Shown here: positions 1 to 7,740 of the stretch, piece by piece | Numbering within the stretch: the first letter of the stretch is position 1 | Layout of the letters: every line of letters begins with the position of its first letter | NCBI RefSeq assembly: GCF_019049655.1 | Contig: NZ_JAFMOX010000057.1 | Coordinates: 62,001 to 126,000 of the forward strand | Direction: 5' to 3' | DNA from: Rahnella rivi | Lineage (GTDB): Bacteria > Pseudomonadota > Gammaproteobacteria > Enterobacterales > Enterobacteriaceae | DNA: 64,000 nt | Notes under the pieces: model-generated | What the model saw: only the letters and a program-made list of their open reading frames with translations | What the model was told of the DNA's origin: nothing | Database searches by the model: none | Position numbers and translations under genes: made by a program

Positions 1-109
1 CGCCCGGTTCCAGTTTGAGATTCACGCCGCGCAGTGAACGAATTGACCCGTAAGTCTTGGTGATATTGACCATTTCTACCCGCGGTATGCCGGGTTTAGC
101 CTGTTGCAT
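1..109 (-). CDS. Sugar ABC transporter ATP-binding protein, N-terminal fragment (runs off left edge)
   Basis: The reverse strand reads from an ATG at 109 through 36 codons to the window edge. The start of an ABC ATPase A-loop region is visible: VEMVNITKTYGSIRSLRGVN, where the aromatic residue of KTYG stacks on ATP. An AGGAG ribosome-binding site lies about 6 bases upstream of the ATG. The fragment looks like the beginning of an RbsA/XylG-type sugar importer ATPase. The Walker motifs are outside the window. It sits downstream of two perfect operators and the LacI gene on the same strand, and probably works with the periplasmic binding protein encoded at 1815. Family level is likely; the substrate is unknown. 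Confidence 0.75.
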   Translation of the reverse strand, partial: MQQAKPGIPRVEMVNITKTYGSIRSLRGVNLKLEPG

Positions 110-193
110 CTGGAACTCCTGTCACCCGATATCGGTTATTAGGGGTTGGATGGCGCGGAGAAAAAGGTTCTGTTATTCACGGCTTACACCCTT

Positions 194-207
194 GTAAACC
201 GGTTTAC
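194..207. promoter_or_regulatory. Perfect 14-bp palindromic operator, copy 1 (LacI family)
   Basis: GTAAACCGGTTTAC is a perfect palindrome with the central CCGG/CG step typical of LacI/PurR-family operators. It lies 85 bases upstream of the ABC ATPase start and matches the copy at 364-377 exactly. It is probably bound by the LacI-family regulator encoded at 429-1454. Confidence 0.8.
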
Positions 208-363
208 CTGAATAACAGAACTGTCTCCAGTGCCCGTGGGACAAAACGCTTCACTACTTGTTAGCCACAGTGAACTAAGCAGCTTCCATGCCAGAGCGCA
301 GGTAAAGGGGAATCGAAGATTTTTAACTGTCTGTAATTGCGATGAATAAATTTTAATCGCGAG

Positions 364-377
364 GTAAACCGGTTTAC
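364..377. promoter_or_regulatory. Perfect palindromic operator, copy 2 (LacI family)
   Basis: This is the same palindrome as at 194-207, extended by one matched base on each side (363-378). It lies between the 3' end of the LacI gene and the ABC operon. The centre-to-centre distance to copy 1 is 170 bp, which would permit repression by DNA looping. The looping is inference. Confidence 0.8.
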
Positions 378-428
378 CCGATCAGGCTATGCGAACACTT
401 CATGCGCTAAAATCGTGCGCAATTTGCG

Positions 429-1454
429 CTATTTTGGATCGGGTGAGCGTTGCTGGATGGAATCACGCCCTACCCAGCTAACGGGCAGACGGGTTTCAGC
501 GGGGACATTTTCTTCGCCGTTGAGCAGCCGCAACATCAGGCTGACCGCCGTCCGCCCCAGTTCCCGTGCGGGCTGGCGGATGGTGGAGATCCGTGGCTGG
601 GTGAAGTCGGCATAGCTGGCATCATCGAAACCCACCAGCGACAGCGCCTCCGGCGCGCGCAGCCCCAAATCGCGCAAACCATCGAGCAGGCCGAGCACCA
701 GAAAATCGCTGGCGGCGAACGCGGCGGTCGGGCGTTTTGTGTGGCTGAACAGCTTGTGCAAGGCGTGCTGACCGAATTCTCGCCGGTAGTCGCCATACAT
801 CACCCACTCCGGCGGACAGCTCAGACCGGCCTGCGCCAGCGCGGTGCAGAAGCCCTGATAACGTTCGCGCACGCTCATCAGTGCGTCCGGCCCGCCGATA
901 AAGGCGATGTCGCGGTGCCCGGCGGCAATCAGTTCCTGTGTAGCGAGCATGCCACCCTGCACGTTGTCGGCAAAAACCTTCGGCGCAAAACTGCCGGGAA
1001 TATCTTCATCGAGCAGGACAATGCGCTGATGGCGCTGGATTTCTTTGCATAGCGATCCGTTATCCGGTCGGTTAGTGGCAAACAGCAGACCATCGACCTG
1101 GCAGGTATCCAGCCAGCGAATAAACTGACTTTCTTTCTCGGGATTGTTGCGGGTGATACATAAAACCAGGCTGTAGCCGTGTTCGAACGCAGCCTCTTCG
1201 GCCGCATCCGCCAGTTCGGCGAAGAAGGGGTTGGTGATGTCCGACAGCACCAGACCGAGGGTTTCGCTTCCGCCCTTACTCAGGCGACGGGCAAGGCTGT
1301 TCCCCCGGTAATCGAGCTGTGCGATTGCGGATTCAATCCGGCTGACCGTGTTCTGAGGCAATACGATGCTGTTGTTCATGTAGCGCGACACGGTGGCCTT
1401 GGAAAGACCGGCAAGGTTTGCCACATCGGATAACAGCACGCGTTTTTTCATCAT
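429..1454 (-). CDS. LacI-family transcriptional regulator
   Basis: This encodes a DNA-binding repressor of about 341 residues. The N-terminal helix-turn-helix is visible in VLLSDVANLAGLSKATVSRY, followed by the hinge region LDYRGNSLARRLS and then a periplasmic-binding-protein-like effector domain (ETLGLVLSDITNPFFAEL onwards). I chose the tandem ATG at 1449-1454, just before KKRVLLSDV, because the longer form starting at 1487 adds a tail atypical for the family and has no ribosome-binding site; the chosen start has only a weak one. The gene lies between the ABC ATPase gene and the divergent binding-protein gene. Two perfect LacI-type palindromes follow it, so it most likely controls uptake of the sugar-like ligand carried by this transporter. 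The ligand cannot be deduced from sequence. Confidence 0.9.
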   Translation of the reverse strand: MMKKRVLLSDVANLAGLSKATVSRYMNNSIVLPQNTVSRIESAIAQLDYRGNSLARRLSKGGSETLGLVLSDITNPFFAELADAAEEAAFEHGYSLVLCITRNNPEKESQFIRWLDTCQVDGLLFATNRPDNGSLCKEIQRHQRIVLLDEDIPGSFAPKVFADNVQGGMLATQELIAAGHRDIAFIGGPDALMSVRERYQGFCTALAQAGLSCPPEWVMYGDYRREFGQHALHKLFSHTKRPTAAFAASDFLVLGLLDGLRDLGLRAPEALSLVGFDDASYADFTQPRISTIRQPARELGRTAVSLMLRLLNGEENVPAETRLPVSWVGRDSIQQRSPDPK

Positions 1455-1814
1455 CAGGCCACGTTGGATAAAAGGTATCAGTAACATAATTGAGCGTGAT
1501 TGTTATAGCATTTTCCGCCCTGAACGCGACGCAAAAAAATAGCACTTGACAAAAAATCCGAGTCAGAGAATTGTAATAGCCAGTTTACCTGCACCACCCG
1601 GGAAGCAATTCCCAACCGGTAAAACGCATTTTATCCACGCACCGAAACGGACCGGTTGCTTAAATGCTTTTTTACCGGCCTCAGCAATCAGCCTGTTTTT
1701 TTAACAGGTTTACGACGATCACTTTGCTATTTGTCCTGCCAACACATTCTGTGCTCAGCGATTATTCGCCCGGGCAATGCTGGTTATATCTCAATCCCAA
1801 TGAGGACAAAAACA
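1455..1814. promoter_or_regulatory. Divergent intergenic region between lacI-type gene and binding-protein gene
   Basis: This stretch has no gene. It holds a perfect -35 hexamer TTGACA at 1546-1551 on the plus strand. The best -10 candidates (TGTAAT at 1572, AGAATT at 1567) have poor spacing, so the promoter is not certain. Half-sites of the palindromic operator occur at about 1583-1589 (GTTTACC) and 1614-1624 (ACCGGTAAAAC), which suggests the LacI regulator also acts here with lower affinity. The plus-strand transcript then has a long leader before the ATG at 1815. Confidence 0.4.
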
Positions 1815-2765
1815 ATGATATTCAACACCGGAAAATTTCGTGTTTTAGCGCTCGTCATAGCATTATTTTCTTCAGGTACTTACATGTCTGGTGCAATAGC
1901 CGCAGAACCCACTTATGCCCTGGTGCAAATTAACCAACAGGCGTTATTCTTTAATCTCATGAATAAAGGCGCGACGGACGCAGCCAAGGCCAGCGGTAAA
2001 AATCTGGTGATTTTTAATGCCACGGATAATCCGGTGGCACAGAATGACGCTATCGAAAACTATATTCAGCAAGGTGTGAAAGGCATTCTGGTCGATGCTA
2101 TCGACGTCAACGGTATTATGCCAGCCATTAAGGAAGCGGCGGCGGCGCACATTCCGGTGATCGCCATTGATGCCGTGCTGCCGGACGGGCCGCAGGCGGC
2201 GCAGGTCGGCGTGGATAATATCGAAGGCGGTAAGATCCTCGGTAAATACTTCCTTGAATACGTGAAAAAAAATATGAATGACAAAGCGCACGTCGGCATT
2301 GTGGGTGCGCTGAACTCTGCCATTCAAAACGATCGCCAGAAAGGTTTCACAGACACCCTCAAAGCTAACAAGAAGATCACCGTGGCTGATGTGGTGGATG
2401 GCCGCAACGTGCAGGACAGTGCGATGACCGCCGCGGAAAACCTCATCACGGCCAACCCTGACCTCACCGCCATTTACGCCACGGGTGAACCGGCATTGCT
2501 GGGCGCGATTGCTGCGGTGGAAAACCAGGGGCGTCAGAAAGATATCAAGGTATTTGGCTGGGATCTGACGGCGAAAGCCATCAGTGGCATTGATGGCGGT
2601 TACGTCGCGGCAGTGCTGCAACAGGATCCTGAGCAGATGGGCGCTCAGGCACTGAAGGCGCTAAACGACATCACCGCCGGGAAAACCGTACCGAAGAAAA
2701 TTCTGGTACCGGCCACCGTGGTTACCAAAACCAACGTTGATACCTATCGCTCACTGTTTAAATAA
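1815..2765 (+). CDS. Periplasmic sugar-binding protein of ABC transporter (RbsB-like)
   Basis: This protein of 316 residues starts at 1815, behind a GAGGA ribosome-binding site and directly before a signal peptide (hydrophobic core RVLALVIALFSSG, probable cleavage near GAIA-AEP). The frame is open further upstream, but that part is not protein-like. The mature part is a type I periplasmic binding protein of the ribose/galactose class, with GVKGILVDAIDVNG and HIPVIAIDA typical of the first lobe and NPDLTAIYATGEPALLGAI of the second. It should capture a sugar or nucleoside-like ligand for the transporter whose ATPase begins at 109. It is divergent from the LacI gene and convergent with the kinase gene at 2808. 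The ligand is unknown. Confidence 0.9.
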   Translation: MIFNTGKFRVLALVIALFSSGTYMSGAIAAEPTYALVQINQQALFFNLMNKGATDAAKASGKNLVIFNATDNPVAQNDAIENYIQQGVKGILVDAIDVNGIMPAIKEAAAAHIPVIAIDAVLPDGPQAAQVGVDNIEGGKILGKYFLEYVKKNMNDKAHVGIVGALNSAIQNDRQKGFTDTLKANKKITVADVVDGRNVQDSAMTAAENLITANPDLTAIYATGEPALLGAIAAVENQGRQKDIKVFGWDLTAKAISGIDGGYVAAVLQQDPEQMGAQALKALNDITAGKTVPKKILVPATVVTKTNVDTYRSLFK

Positions 2766-2773
2766 CACCGGAT

Positions 2774-2798
2774 ACCGGCCCGCATAATGCGGGTCGGT
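2774..2798. terminator. Hairpin between convergent genes
   Basis: A 10-bp stem with one G-T pair (ACCGGCCCGC paired with GCGGGTCGGT) closes a 5-base loop, ATAAT. It sits between the convergent binding-protein and kinase genes. There is no strong T-run, so efficiency is uncertain. Confidence 0.5.
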
Positions 2799-2807
2799 GC
2801 TGGCGTT

Positions 2808-3674
2808 TCAGGGGGCAGGGTTCAGTAAGGTGTGCAGTTCGGCACAGGTGGGGAACGCGCTGTAGGTACCCCAACGGCTGACGGTAATGGCGGCGGCCTG
2901 ACTGGCGTGTGTCAGGGCCAGTTCATCAATGCCGCTGTTGCGCAGCAGCGATGAGGCCAGCATCACGGCCAGAAAGGTATCGCCCGCACCGGTGGTATCC
3001 ACCGCCTGAGTCACCGCGGCCGGACAAAACGTTTGCTGAGTATCCGTGAGCAGTGTGGCACCCTGCGCCCCCTGGGTTATCACCAGATTTGTGACGCCTG
3101 TGGGGTGCAATTCCTCCGCCTCCAGCTGGTTGAGCACCGCGATATCTACCCACGGCCAGAGGTGGCAGAAGTCAGGTTTCACCGGCGATGGATTGAACAC
3201 AGTGGTCATGCCGCGTGCTCTCGCCAGCCGGAACAGATGGCGGGTTTTCTCAAACGAGAAGTTACCCTGCATCAGCATCATGTCGCCGGGCACGGCATCT
3301 GCCAGCGCCAGAGTGATGGCTTCTGCGGTGAGGGAATCCGCTGCAGTGGTGGTAGTAATAATGGCATTGTCGCCATCGGCACAATTAAATATCAGCGACA
3401 TATCGCTGTTACAGGGAGAAAAAGAGACGGGTAAATGACGCAGGGTTTCGTGACGAATTTTTTCCGCCATCCAGCGGCCATTGACGTCATTTCCCATAGC
3501 GGCAATTAAGGTGGTGTTTATTCCACAGCGGGAAAGCAGGATTGCCTGATTAGCCCCCTTTCCGCCAATGTCTTGCGAGACTTTATTTCCATGAATGGAT
3601 GAACCTTTTGTTGGAATATCGGCAATCGCCCAGTTTTCATCGACAGTAATATTACCGATAACATAAACACGCAT
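2808..3674 (-). CDS. PfkB/ribokinase-family carbohydrate kinase
   Basis: This 288-residue kinase should phosphorylate a sugar, nucleoside or vitamin-like hydroxymethyl compound in the cytoplasm. The family signatures are both present: GGKGANQA near residue 38 in the N-terminal region and DTTGAGDTF near residue 228, which supplies the catalytic Asp and the anion hole. The start at 3674 has an AAGGAA ribosome-binding site 6 bases upstream. The gene is divergent from the BtpA-family gene with only 27 bases between start codons, so the promoters must overlap or extend into the coding regions. With the ABC importer nearby, the simplest role is phosphorylation of the imported ligand. Substrate specificity cannot be read from sequence. 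Confidence 0.88.
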   Translation of the reverse strand: MRVYVIGNITVDENWAIADIPTKGSSIHGNKVSQDIGGKGANQAILLSRCGINTTLIAAMGNDVNGRWMAEKIRHETLRHLPVSFSPCNSDMSLIFNCADGDNAIITTTTAADSLTAEAITLALADAVPGDMMLMQGNFSFEKTRHLFRLARARGMTTVFNPSPVKPDFCHLWPWVDIAVLNQLEAEELHPTGVTNLVITQGAQGATLLTDTQQTFCPAAVTQAVDTTGAGDTFLAVMLASSLLRNSGIDELALTHASQAAAITVSRWGTYSAFPTCAELHTLLNPAP

Positions 3675-3701
3675 AGTGTTTCCTTGAACAGGATGAATAA
3701 G

Positions 3702-4547
3702 ATGGTTTCTATATCAGCAGAAAAAGTTAACGCAATACAAGCTATTTTTTCACGTAAGAAAGCCGTGATTGGTGTTATTCATTGCGACCCTTTCCCTGGT
3801 ACACCAAAATACAGCGGCAAATCAATCAGTGATATTATTGAGCGTGCACTGCGAGATGCTGATAATTATATTTCCGGCGGTGTGCATGGTCTGATTATTG
3901 AAAATCACGGCGACATTCCTTTTTCCAAACCCGATGATATCGGCCCTGAAACTTCCGCGCTGATGGCGGTAATCACCGACCGCATCCGCACCCGCTTTGA
4001 TGTGCCGCTGGGCATCAACGTGCTGGCGAATGCCGCGATCCCCGCGCTGGCAACCGCGCTCTCCGGTGGAGCCGATTTTGTGCGCGTCAACCAGTGGGCA
4101 AACGCGTATATCGCCAACGAAGGTTTCATCGAAGGCGCAGCGGCAAAAGCGTTACGCTATCGCAGCCTGCTGCGTGCCGAGCATATCCGCGTTTTCGCTG
4201 ACAGCCACGTCAAACACGGCAGTCACGCCATTGTCGCAGACCGCTCCATCAAAGAGCTGACGCGGGACGTCGATTTCTTCGAGGCGGATGCAGTGATCGC
4301 CACCGGTCAGCGCACCGGAGATACCGCCACCCTGAGCGAGATCGACGAAATCCGCAGCGCGACCGAGTTGCCTCTGCTGGTGGGTTCGGGCGTTACGCCG
4401 GACAACGTCGGGGAAATCCTCACCCGCACTCAGGGTGTGATCGTCGCCAGCGCATTAAAAGTGGACGGCGTGTGGTGGAATGACGTCGAACTGGCACGGG
4501 TGAAACATTTCATGGAAGCCGCACGTGCCGTGCTGGAGGATGAGTGA
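3702..4547 (+). CDS. BtpA/SgcQ-family (beta/alpha)8-type protein
   Basis: This protein of 281 residues shows hallmarks of the BtpA family: VIGVIHCDPFPGTP near the N-terminus, GVHGLIIENHGDIPF, LGINVLANA, FVRVNQWANAYIANEGFIEG, and a C-terminal LLVGSGVTPDNVGEIL resembling a phosphate-binding loop of TIM-barrel enzymes. Named members include cyanobacterial BtpA (photosystem I biogenesis) and E. coli SgcQ (a sugar operon); the reaction is not known. I chose the ATG at 3702 because an AGGA sequence stands 8 bases before it. In-frame TTG 3684 and ATG 3693 are less likely. The gene overlaps the TenA-like gene by one base, so the two are co-translated. The context suggests it acts on the phosphorylated product of the neighbouring kinase. 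Confidence 0.8.
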   Translation: MVSISAEKVNAIQAIFSRKKAVIGVIHCDPFPGTPKYSGKSISDIIERALRDADNYISGGVHGLIIENHGDIPFSKPDDIGPETSALMAVITDRIRTRFDVPLGINVLANAAIPALATALSGGADFVRVNQWANAYIANEGFIEGAAAKALRYRSLLRAEHIRVFADSHVKHGSHAIVADRSIKELTRDVDFFEADAVIATGQRTGDTATLSEIDEIRSATELPLLVGSGVTPDNVGEILTRTQGVIVASALKVDGVWWNDVELARVKHFMEAARAVLEDE

Positions 4548-5203
4548 TGGAAACCTTCACCGACCGGCTTTTGCGCGACCATCACAATGTGTGGCAAAGG
4601 ATGCAGCAACATCCGTTTGTCTGCGACATTGAGCGCGATACGCTTCCCGCCGCTGTGTTTAACCGTTATCTGGTTTTCGAAGGTCAGTTTGTCGCCACGG
4701 CGATTGCTATCTTTGCACTAGGCATCAGTAAAGCACCGCATCTCCGCCCGCAACGCTGGCTGATTGGAGTACTGAACGCGCTGGTGGATACGCAGATCGC
4801 CTGGTTTGAAACCGTACAGGCAAAGCGGCAGGTGAACCCGGCAGAGTATCCCGACAATCTTCCCGGCGTGAGAAACTTCAGCGACAACATGCTCAGTGTG
4901 GCGCAGCGTGGCAGCTATGAAGAAATCATCACGCTGATGTTTGGCGCGGAATGGATGTACTACGCCTGGTGCAAACGCGTGAGTGAGAAAACGCAGATTG
5001 ATGAGGATCTCCGCCGCTGGGTGGAACTGCATGCCGAAGAGTCGTTTTATCAGCAGGCATGCTGGCTGAAAACGGAGCTGGACCGCTGTGCCGAAACGCT
5101 GAGTACCGCACAGCAGCAAGCGCTTTCCGCGTTATACGGCCAGGTGCTGACGTGGGAGATTGATTTTCACAGTGCGGCGTATTGGGATAAACCCGCTGGT
5201 TAA
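4547..5203 (+). CDS. TenA-like protein (thiaminase-2 family, lacking the usual active-site Cys)
   Basis: This 218-residue helical protein belongs to the TenA/thiaminase II fold. Visible family regions are FNRYLVFEGQFV near the N-terminus and the C-terminal EIDFHSAAYWD with the conserved acidic residue. The motif around the catalytic Cys of classical TenA (PC-x-W-x-Y-Y in Bacillus) is replaced by GAEWMYY, so Cys is absent and a Glu is adjacent, as reported for the TenA_E subgroup that salvages thiamin pyrimidine breakdown products. It starts with ATG overlapping the preceding TGA and has a GGAGG ribosome-binding site. Its operon with a BtpA protein and its neighbours (PfkB kinase, sugar ABC importer) suggest salvage of an imported amine-containing compound; this is inference. 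Confidence 0.8.
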   Translation: METFTDRLLRDHHNVWQRMQQHPFVCDIERDTLPAAVFNRYLVFEGQFVATAIAIFALGISKAPHLRPQRWLIGVLNALVDTQIAWFETVQAKRQVNPAEYPDNLPGVRNFSDNMLSVAQRGSYEEIITLMFGAEWMYYAWCKRVSEKTQIDEDLRRWVELHAEESFYQQACWLKTELDRCAETLSTAQQQALSALYGQVLTWEIDFHSAAYWDKPAG

Positions 5204-5226
5204 GCTGAAACGAAAGCTTCTGTCGC

Positions 5227-5248
5227 AAAAAAGCCGCATGGATGCGGC
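5227..5248 (-). terminator. Rho-independent terminator on minus strand
   Basis: A 7-bp stem GCCGCAT/ATGCGGC (5233-5239 with 5242-5248) is followed on the minus strand by six T residues. It fits as the old terminator of the decayed LysR gene and may also slow plus-strand transcription from tenA. Confidence 0.7.
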
Positions 5249-5261
5249 CACATCATCGCCT

Positions 5262-5372
5262 TTAAGACTGATACTTCTTTTCAAAGACATCCGCGAACCA
5301 GTCGATAAATACCCGGACTTTCGGTGAAAGGTAGCGCCGGTCAGGGAACAAAATGGACACGGGAGTGGTCTT
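5262..5372 (-). pseudogene. C-terminal remnant of a LysR-family regulator
   Basis: About 36 codons remain. They end in PVSILFPDRRYLSPKVRVFI followed by DWFADVF, the typical extreme C-terminus of LysR-type regulators of the AaeR/DsdC-like class. Upstream of position 5372 the frame continues into unrelated low-quality sequence and no helix-turn-helix or effector domain is present. The terminator at 5227-5248 is still in place behind it. The gene has evidently been deleted except for its tail. Confidence 0.75.
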
Positions 5373-5572
5373 TAAGGATTTTTGGCGGTGTATTCTCCGT
5401 CTCCGACACAGTGCTCCAGCCCCTTCGTTAAGTGACTCATCTCCTCGTCTTCCCGCCCGTTTTGGACAAAATTCCATCCTGTCTTAAAATAATAAGTGTG
5501 CGATCTATTACACCCGTGGACGTTACCGCACGTAAAAACATTACGCCTTAGTAATCAAAGAGATTATTCAAC

Positions 5573-6091
5573 ATGCTAAAAAATATTAGCCAGATTTTCT
5601 GTTTGTTCTTACTGGTCGTTACCGTCGGGATCCACGCGGGCGAAATCAATTTATACTCTTTCAACACCGGTTCGTTTGTCTACCATCTGACCGGCAACTA
5701 CGGGCAATACAATGAGTTTTTCGACAATAAATTCATGTCTGTTGAAAGAAAATTCTCAGAAGACTCCAAATACAGCGCCCTGCTGGGCACGATGGATAAC
5801 AGTTTTGGCGATCGCTGTATCGCGATGGGGCTGAGAAGGGACTGGGCATCCGGGGAGTCGGGGTGGGTGTTCAAAGGCGTTTATGGTTATACCGGCGAAT
5901 TCTTTTTTAATGCCTTCAAGGATTGCGGTGACCATGGCTCCTACAACGATTTTAAGAAAGTCACCGGCATTGGCTTCTCCCCTTACATCTATCACGCCAT
6001 TCAGTACAACTTCACCGACTATTTCGGCGTGGAAAGCGGGATCATTATTCCGTCTGTTTTTGTCATCAGCGTGCAGTGGAGTTTCAGGTAG
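5573..6091 (+). CDS. Exported protein of unknown function, possible small outer-membrane barrel
   Basis: This 172-residue protein is not one I recognise. It has a signal peptide (KNISQIFCLFLLVVTVGIHA then GEINLYS). The mature part is rich in aromatic residues and glycine with alternating hydrophobic patterns (SFVYHLTGNYGQYN, GWVFKGVYGYTGEFFF, GVESGIIIPSVFVISVQWSF). It ends in an aromatic-rich strand, though the last residue is Arg rather than Phe. Two Cys residues (in GDRCIAMG and FKDCGDHG) could form a disulfide in the periplasm. The pattern suggests beta-strands, perhaps a small outer-membrane or surface protein. The gene is monocistronic, more AT-rich than its neighbours, and ends before a hairpin at 6108-6137. 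Confidence 0.7.
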   Translation: MLKNISQIFCLFLLVVTVGIHAGEINLYSFNTGSFVYHLTGNYGQYNEFFDNKFMSVERKFSEDSKYSALLGTMDNSFGDRCIAMGLRRDWASGESGWVFKGVYGYTGEFFFNAFKDCGDHGSYNDFKKVTGIGFSPYIYHAIQYNFTDYFGVESGIIIPSVFVISVQWSFR

Positions 6092-6107
6092 GGGCTGGCC
6101 GGAAATG

Positions 6108-6137
6108 ACTGAGGCAAATCTTTCGATCTGCCTCAGT
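6108..6137. terminator. Hairpin between convergent genes
   Basis: A perfect 9-bp stem ACTGAGGCA/TGCCTCAGT with a 12-base loop lies between the exported orphan and the convergent POT transporter gene. No T-run is present, so the intrinsic termination strength is doubtful. Confidence 0.5.
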
Positions 6138-6186
6138 GAAGGATTACCTTATTGAGCGGCTATTTGCGCGCAACAGCGTTAACGCA

Positions 6187-7740
6187 TCAGGCATGGCTGA
6201 CGGGTTTTTGCCCGGTCTTAACGTCGGCATTTTCCAGCATCCGTCGCACAGGAATGATCAGCAGGAACAGCACCGCAGCGCAGATAAGCAATGCGATGGA
6301 ACAACGCGCGAAGAGATTCGGCAGCATGTCCAGTTGATCCGCTTTGACGTGGCCGCCAATCAAACCGGCAGCGAGGTTACCCAGCGCGCTGGCGCAGAAC
6401 CACAGCCCCATCATCTGACCACGCATTCTTTCCGGCGCCAGCAGCGTCATGGTCGCCAGCCCAATCGGGCTGAGACAGAGTTCACCCAGCGTCAGCATCA
6501 GAATACTGCCCACCAGCCACAACGGTGACACCCCTGCTCCGCCGTTGTTCAGCACGTTTTGCGCCGCCAGCATCATGATCCCAAAGCCCGCCGCCGCACA
6601 CAGAATGCCGATGATGAACTTAGTGATGCTGCTTGGACGCACTTTTTTCCGTGCCAGCATCGGCCATGCCCAGCTAAATACCGGTGCCAGCAGAATGATA
6701 AACAGCGCATTGATTGACTGGAACCAGACGGCAGGGATCTCAAAATCGCCGATCATGCGGTTGGTATAGTCGTTCGCGAACAGGTTAAACGAGGTCGGTT
6801 TCTGCTCAAACGCAGACCAGAAGAAAGCGGCGGAAACCAGCAGAATAAAGCACACCAGCAGGCGCGCCCGTTCTTTGCGGTTAAGACCGGCAAACAAGAA
6901 AAGATAGACAAAATAGAGGATGACCGACGCGGCGATCACGTACACCAGCGTACTGGCGACGGCGACCGGGTTGATCACAATCACGCCCTGCGCGATCAGC
7001 GTCACCACGACAACCACACCTGCCGCCAGTGCCAGCAACCAGCCGCCAACACCCTTTTTCTTCGCCACCGGATTGTTCCAGGTGGAATCCAGCCCGACTT
7101 CGCTGTCGTAACGTTTCATTGCCGGAACGGCGTAAACGCGGAAGATAATCAGGGCCACCAGCATACCGATACCGCCGATACCAAAGCCCCAGTGCCAGCC
7201 GTGGGTTTTAATCAGCCAGCCGGAAATCAGCGGCGCGATAAAGGAACCCATGTTGATGCCCATGTAGAACAGCGAAAAACCGCCGTCGCGACGCGCATCC
7301 CCTTTTTTATACAGCGTGCCGACCATGACCGAGATACAGGTCTTGAACAGACCGGAGCCGAGCACGATAAACATCAGGCCGATAAAGAACAGGTTGTCGC
7401 CCAGCACAGCGGATAACGCGATGGACAAGTGCCCGAGCGCGATAAGAATCGAACCGTACCAGACCGCTCTCTGCTGCCCGAGCCAGTTATCCGCCAGCCA
7501 GCCACCCGGCAACGCGGCGAGATACATACAGCCTGCAAAGATACCGACGATGGCCGACGCGCTTTCCCGCGCCAGCCCCATGCCGCCGTCGTAAACCGTG
7601 GCGGCCATAAACAGAATCAGTAAAGGGCGAATCCCGTAAAACGAGAACCGCTCCCACATCTCAGTGAAAAACAGTGAACCCAGCGGATATGGATGGCCGA
7701 AAAAGGTTCGGCTCTCGTTTTTGTTAACAGAGGAATGCAT
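6187..7740 (-). CDS. POT/PTR-family proton-dependent oligopeptide symporter
   Basis: This is an inner-membrane di-/tripeptide:proton symporter of 517 residues with 12-14 predicted membrane segments. The ExxER proton-coupling motif is visible as EMWERFSFYG in the first membrane helix, and the PTR2 signature as FSLFYMGINMGSFIAPLI. The C-terminal half contains LGELCLSPIGLATMTLLAP, also family-typical. I start it at the ATG at 7740, which has a GGAG ribosome-binding site; the frame is open further upstream but without a plausible N-terminus. E. coli relatives are DtpA-DtpD. I cannot assign it to one of them, so no symbol is given. It is monocistronic, with about 300 bases of noncoding sequence upstream. 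Confidence 0.9.
   Translation of the reverse strand: MHSSVNKNESRTFFGHPYPLGSLFFTEMWERFSFYGIRPLLILFMAATVYDGGMGLARESASAIVGIFAGCMYLAALPGGWLADNWLGQQRAVWYGSILIALGHLSIALSAVLGDNLFFIGLMFIVLGSGLFKTCISVMVGTLYKKGDARRDGGFSLFYMGINMGSFIAPLISGWLIKTHGWHWGFGIGGIGMLVALIIFRVYAVPAMKRYDSEVGLDSTWNNPVAKKKGVGGWLLALAAGVVVVVTLIAQGVIVINPVAVASTLVYVIAASVILYFVYLFLFAGLNRKERARLLVCFILLVSAAFFWSAFEQKPTSFNLFANDYTNRMIGDFEIPAVWFQSINALFIILLAPVFSWAWPMLARKKVRPSSITKFIIGILCAAAGFGIMMLAAQNVLNNGGAGVSPLWLVGSILMLTLGELCLSPIGLATMTLLAPERMRGQMMGLWFCASALGNLAAGLIGGHVKADQLDMLPNLFARCSIALLICAAVLFLLIIPVRRMLENADVKTGQKPVSHA

Noticed and set aside
450..1052. Open frame antisense to the LacI gene
   Set aside because: It overlaps the well-supported regulator and has no recognisable motif.
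3675..3701. Thiamin (TPP) riboswitch expected near a TenA gene
   Set aside because: The gap before the BtpA-TenA genes is only 27 bases and no TPP-riboswitch-like sequence is seen; there is no room for one.
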